DNA from: CAYUNE01 sp964446115
Lineage (GTDB): Bacteria; Desulfobacterota; Desulfobulbia; Desulfobulbales; Desulfobulbaceae
Length of the DNA: 43,946 bases
Assembly (NCBI GenBank): GCA_964446115.1
Contig: CAYUNE010000003.1
Coordinates: forward strand, 1-43,946
Direction: 5' to 3'
Made by a program: the position numbers and the translations under genes
Part shown: piece by piece, positions 42,337-43,946 of the stretch
Layout of the letters: every line of letters begins with the position of its first letter
Position numbering within the stretch: the first letter of the stretch is position 1
Notes under the pieces: generated by a model
Seen by the model: only the letters and a program-made list of their open reading frames with translations
Database searches by the model: none
Told to the model about the DNA's origin: nothing

Positions 42337-42370
42337 CCGGGACCCCGTATCCCCACTATGCGGCCGGGAG
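42337..42370 (+). repeat. Partial copy G of the dispersed hairpin element
   Basis: GTATCCCCACTATGCGGCCG followed by GGAG reproduces the loop and inner right arm of copies B and D. The left arm is reduced to CCGGGACC. It lies between the short hypothetical gene and the convergent NosL-like gene. Confidence 0.6.
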
Positions 42371-42433
42371 TAAATTATAGCGCCGGGTTGGGAGTTCAGC
42401 GGGTGGATTTATTCACGGCTCCGGTTACACCCG

Positions 42434-43111
42434 TCATTTCATCATTTTTTTGCGTTTTTCCATGCGGCGTTTACGGATCATCAGGGTGTCGTTGGCCATA
42501 CCGAGATAGGCTTCCTTTAGAGCATCGGCAAATTTACCCAGCTTGCCGCCCTCTTTTCCAAGAGCGGTCTTGGCCTTTTCAGCATCGGCAAAGGCCATTT
42601 TGCTCTTTGCGGTCATGGTACCCGGTAACTTCGAACCGATCAGATAGGTGACCTCATCCACGTTCACCAGGGGCTTAGGCTTGGCATCCGCCCCAAAGTC
42701 AGCGGCGTAAATTGCCTTGATACCACGATCGAGGTTGAGAGATAGGCTGATCGCAAGACAGTGGATGGAGCAGGTGCCGTCAACCAGATCGTCGTCATAG
42801 TGAACCAGGTGACGGCTGTGATTCCACATTTTTCGATCCATACCGCAGTAGGGGCACTTGGGATATTTTTTCAACTCGTTTTCAAGGGGGGCGGCGTCCG
42901 GAGGAGTCTTGGGAATAAACTGGAGCGGGGTGCCGTCCCCTTCGCATTTTTCTCCCTGGGCCAGCCATCCCTTACCAGGCATCATGGCACCAATTTTTCC
43001 AGCATAGGCACGACCCAGACCGACACCACCGAGACCGGTCAACCCGCCAACACCGGCAACCGCGAGCAGTCTCAAAGCTTCACGCCGATTCATCTGTTTT
43101 TTTTCACTCAT
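42434..43111 (-). CDS. NosL-like exported protein
   Basis: About 225 residues. The N-terminus has a twin-arginine-like signal (MNRREALRLLAVAGVGGLTG, hydrophobic to about 35, ending AYAG). The NosL signature follows: KYPKCPYCGMDRKMWNHSRH, LVHYDDDLVDGTCSIHCLAI and SLSLNLDRGIKAIYAADFGA. NosL proteins are copper-binding accessory factors, mostly of N2O reductase; single stand-alone paralogues occur in anaerobes with an unknown metal role. The CxxCGM and CSIHC pairs could bind metal. The C-terminus is lysine-rich. ATG 43111 has better spacing to GGAGG than ATG 43114. No nos genes are nearby. Confidence 0.88.
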   Translation of the reverse strand: MSEKKQMNRREALRLLAVAGVGGLTGLGGVGLGRAYAGKIGAMMPGKGWLAQGEKCEGDGTPLQFIPKTPPDAAPLENELKKYPKCPYCGMDRKMWNHSRHLVHYDDDLVDGTCSIHCLAISLSLNLDRGIKAIYAADFGADAKPKPLVNVDEVTYLIGSKLPGTMTAKSKMAFADAEKAKTALGKEGGKLGKFADALKEAYLGMANDTLMIRKRRMEKRKKMMK

Positions 43112-43285
43112 CATGCACCTCCGATTTTATTGATGGGACTCGATACGGGCAATTTCCCGGATTGATCTTCTTCTCCCGGAACCCTGTGTTCTTTTCCGAA
43201 GAGGAGAAAGATGAAAAATGGGGGGAGGTTGCTCCCAAAGTATCTGCAGTAGCCTTCATACTACAGCAGGAAATAAATTTACCAA

Positions 43286-43302
43286 TGCGGCAAATTGTCG
43301 CA
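43286..43302. promoter_or_regulatory. 17-bp near-palindrome, first copy
   Basis: TGCGGCAAATTGTCGCA pairs at seven of eight positions about its centre. It is repeated at 43676-43692. This could be an operator or an enhancer-binding-protein site. No sigma-54 promoter is visible next to it. Confidence 0.4.
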
Positions 43303-43408
43303 CCCGCGAAGGCTTTTTTGTGGGATGGAAGAGACTCGACAAACATGTCGAGACCGGCCTGAAAATGTCGAAACAGTTTTCCAAGCCACAAGGTGTGTTG
43401 TTCTGTAC

Positions 43409-43519
43409 AAGGATCTCTATGACCTGCCCGCTACCACCGACAACACCGATATCCAGACCGTGTATCAAAACCTGGCAAAGGGATCGCGAAATCATCTCCG
43501 TTCTTTTACCACCCAACTT
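43409..43519 (+). pseudogene. Remnant of a DUF2202-family gene
   Basis: Reading KDLYDLPATTDNTDIQTVYQ and NLAKGSRNHLRSFTTQL reproduces the C-terminal end of DUF2202 proteins (ferritin-like four-helix proteins, usual ending TDNxDIxxVYxNLxxGSRNHLRAF). The N-terminal helices are not found upstream in any frame, and the usual tail after RSF is missing. The gene is broken. Its surroundings (43115-43803) contain no other gene that I can support. Confidence 0.68.
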
Positions 43520-43566
43520 TCCTTATTATCGATTCCCAGCTTTTCTCCGGGTCGCTATTTGAAAAA

Positions 43567-43602
43567 AAAGGACAAATCTTCTGGGGGAATGATTTGTCCT
43601 TT
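43567..43602 (-). terminator. Rho-independent terminator, minus strand
   Basis: AAAGGACAAATC (43567-43578) pairs perfectly with GATTTGTCCTTT (43591-43602) around a 12-base loop. On the minus strand it is followed by a T-run (A at 43562-43569). No clear minus-strand gene lies to its right within the window, so it may end a short RNA or the fragment of a lost gene. Confidence 0.7.
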
Positions 43603-43675
43603 GGAGGGCACGCATATTTTTTCGGTATGCGATGAAATGCAGCTCCATAGTGACCTGTTTTCCTTTTTTGCGCAA

Positions 43676-43692
43676 TGTGGCAAATTGTCGCA
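43676..43692. promoter_or_regulatory. 17-bp near-palindrome, second copy
   Basis: TGTGGCAAATTGTCGCA, identical to 43286-43302 except at one base and exactly 390 bases away. Confidence 0.4.
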
Positions 43693-43760
43693 TCCCACCG
43701 GTTCAAGGGCTATCGCCGTGAGGATGCCAAGGACAAGAAGCTGACCATGGAAACTTACTG

Positions 43761-43803
43761 ATTTGCTTAAATCTCTCCTTGCCGCTATAACCCTACTCAT
43801 TAC
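43761..43803 (+). repeat. Degenerate copy of the hairpin element, abutting copy D
   Basis: ATTTGCTTAAATCTCTCCTT followed by GCCGCTATAACCCTACTCAT matches the left arm and loop of the family. The arm sequence CTTAAATCTCTCC is that of copy C, not of copy D, which follows immediately. The right arm is missing; copy D appears to have inserted there. Confidence 0.6.
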
Positions 43804-43806
43804 TTC

Positions 43807-43946
43807 GTAACCGGTCACGGGATATGTAAACCCGCGGTATATCTTGCTTCCAAACTGTAATTGGTCACAGGTGCTGCAGATTTGCACGCTCTCTCCCGGC
43901 CGCTATAGCCCACTATGCGGCCGGGAGAGAGCGTGTAAAGATGCGG
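43807..43946 (+). repeat. Dispersed hairpin element, copy D (cut by the window edge)
   Basis: GTAACCGGTCACGGGATATG, CCCGCGGTATATC, GTAATTGGTCACAGGTGCTG and perfect 19-bp hairpin arms at 43885-43903 and 43917-43935. The expected right terminus would fall about 20 bases beyond the window. Confidence 0.9.

Noticed and set aside
43104..43391. A 95-codon minus-strand frame overlapping the NosL-like start
   Set aside because: No ribosome site, no motif, serine-rich noise; it crosses one of the near-palindromes and part of the decayed region.
43555..43887. A 110-codon minus-strand frame at the right edge
   Set aside because: Its start lies inside repeat copy D and its end crosses a terminator; no conserved pattern.

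Overview
The window is a dense, mostly GC-rich bacterial chromosome segment. Its content suggests an anaerobic, sulfur-metabolising Desulfobacterota-type organism, perhaps Desulfobulbales. The evidence is two TRAP transporters, hydrogenase maturation (HypB), a TusA/DsrE/YedE sulfur-trafficking cluster, a CD1871A-type CXXC peptide, and a Gram-negative GyrB. The lineage is an inference from gene content, not from a marker search. The dnaN-gyrB-gyrA block together with parA-parB and a perfect parS site places the middle of the window near the replication origin.

Layout. 1-158: end of hypB. 348-3211: a promoter and a complete TRAP transporter (dctPQM). 3159-4418: an acyltransferase on the other strand. 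4436-7369: an AT-rich patchwork bounded by two direct copies of a 25-bp IS-end-like sequence, holding an intact LysE-type exporter and a crotonase plus broken pieces (iron-sulfur C-terminus, hsdM N-terminus with an early stop, 5'-truncated KilA-N gene). 7584-7980: two copies of a hairpin repeat. 8005-14607: a second TRAP transporter followed by a HyuA-HyuB fusion that looks like ATP-dependent 5-oxoprolinase, so this unit probably imports and opens pyroglutamate. 14712-16254: three small heat-shock proteins, divergent from a protein with two ribbon-helix-helix-like units. 17295-22793: ClC channel/exchanger, PreP-type M16 protease, a CXXC peptide and a thiamine-binding protein. 22837-24527: parB and parA, with parS beside the parA promoter; nadB is divergent. 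26312-33680: gpsA, gyrA, gyrB, dnaN. 34016-38142: serine hydrolase, then a TusA/DsrE/small-protein operon divergent from a YedE transporter that has a terminator-like leader hairpin. 38257-41100: 5-formyl-THF cyclo-ligase, HDAC-like deacetylase, HD-GYP response regulator. 41166-43111: a secreted protein, a short hypothetical gene and a NosL-like protein. The right end holds a DUF2202 remnant and more copies of the repeat.

The most novel feature is a dispersed element of about 158 bp. Complete copies lie at 7823-7980 and 29873-30029. Truncated or diverged copies lie at 7584-7700, 14599-14715 (reverse), 22071-22134, 42337-42370, 43761-43803 and 43807-43946. It begins with GTAAYYGRTCACAGG, carries a near-perfect hairpin of up to 23 bp and ends in the inverted terminal motif. 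The best copy is flanked by a near-identical 8-bp repeat, as expected for a transposed non-autonomous element. One copy supplies the stop codons of both flanking convergent genes, and another lies between gyrB and gyrA.
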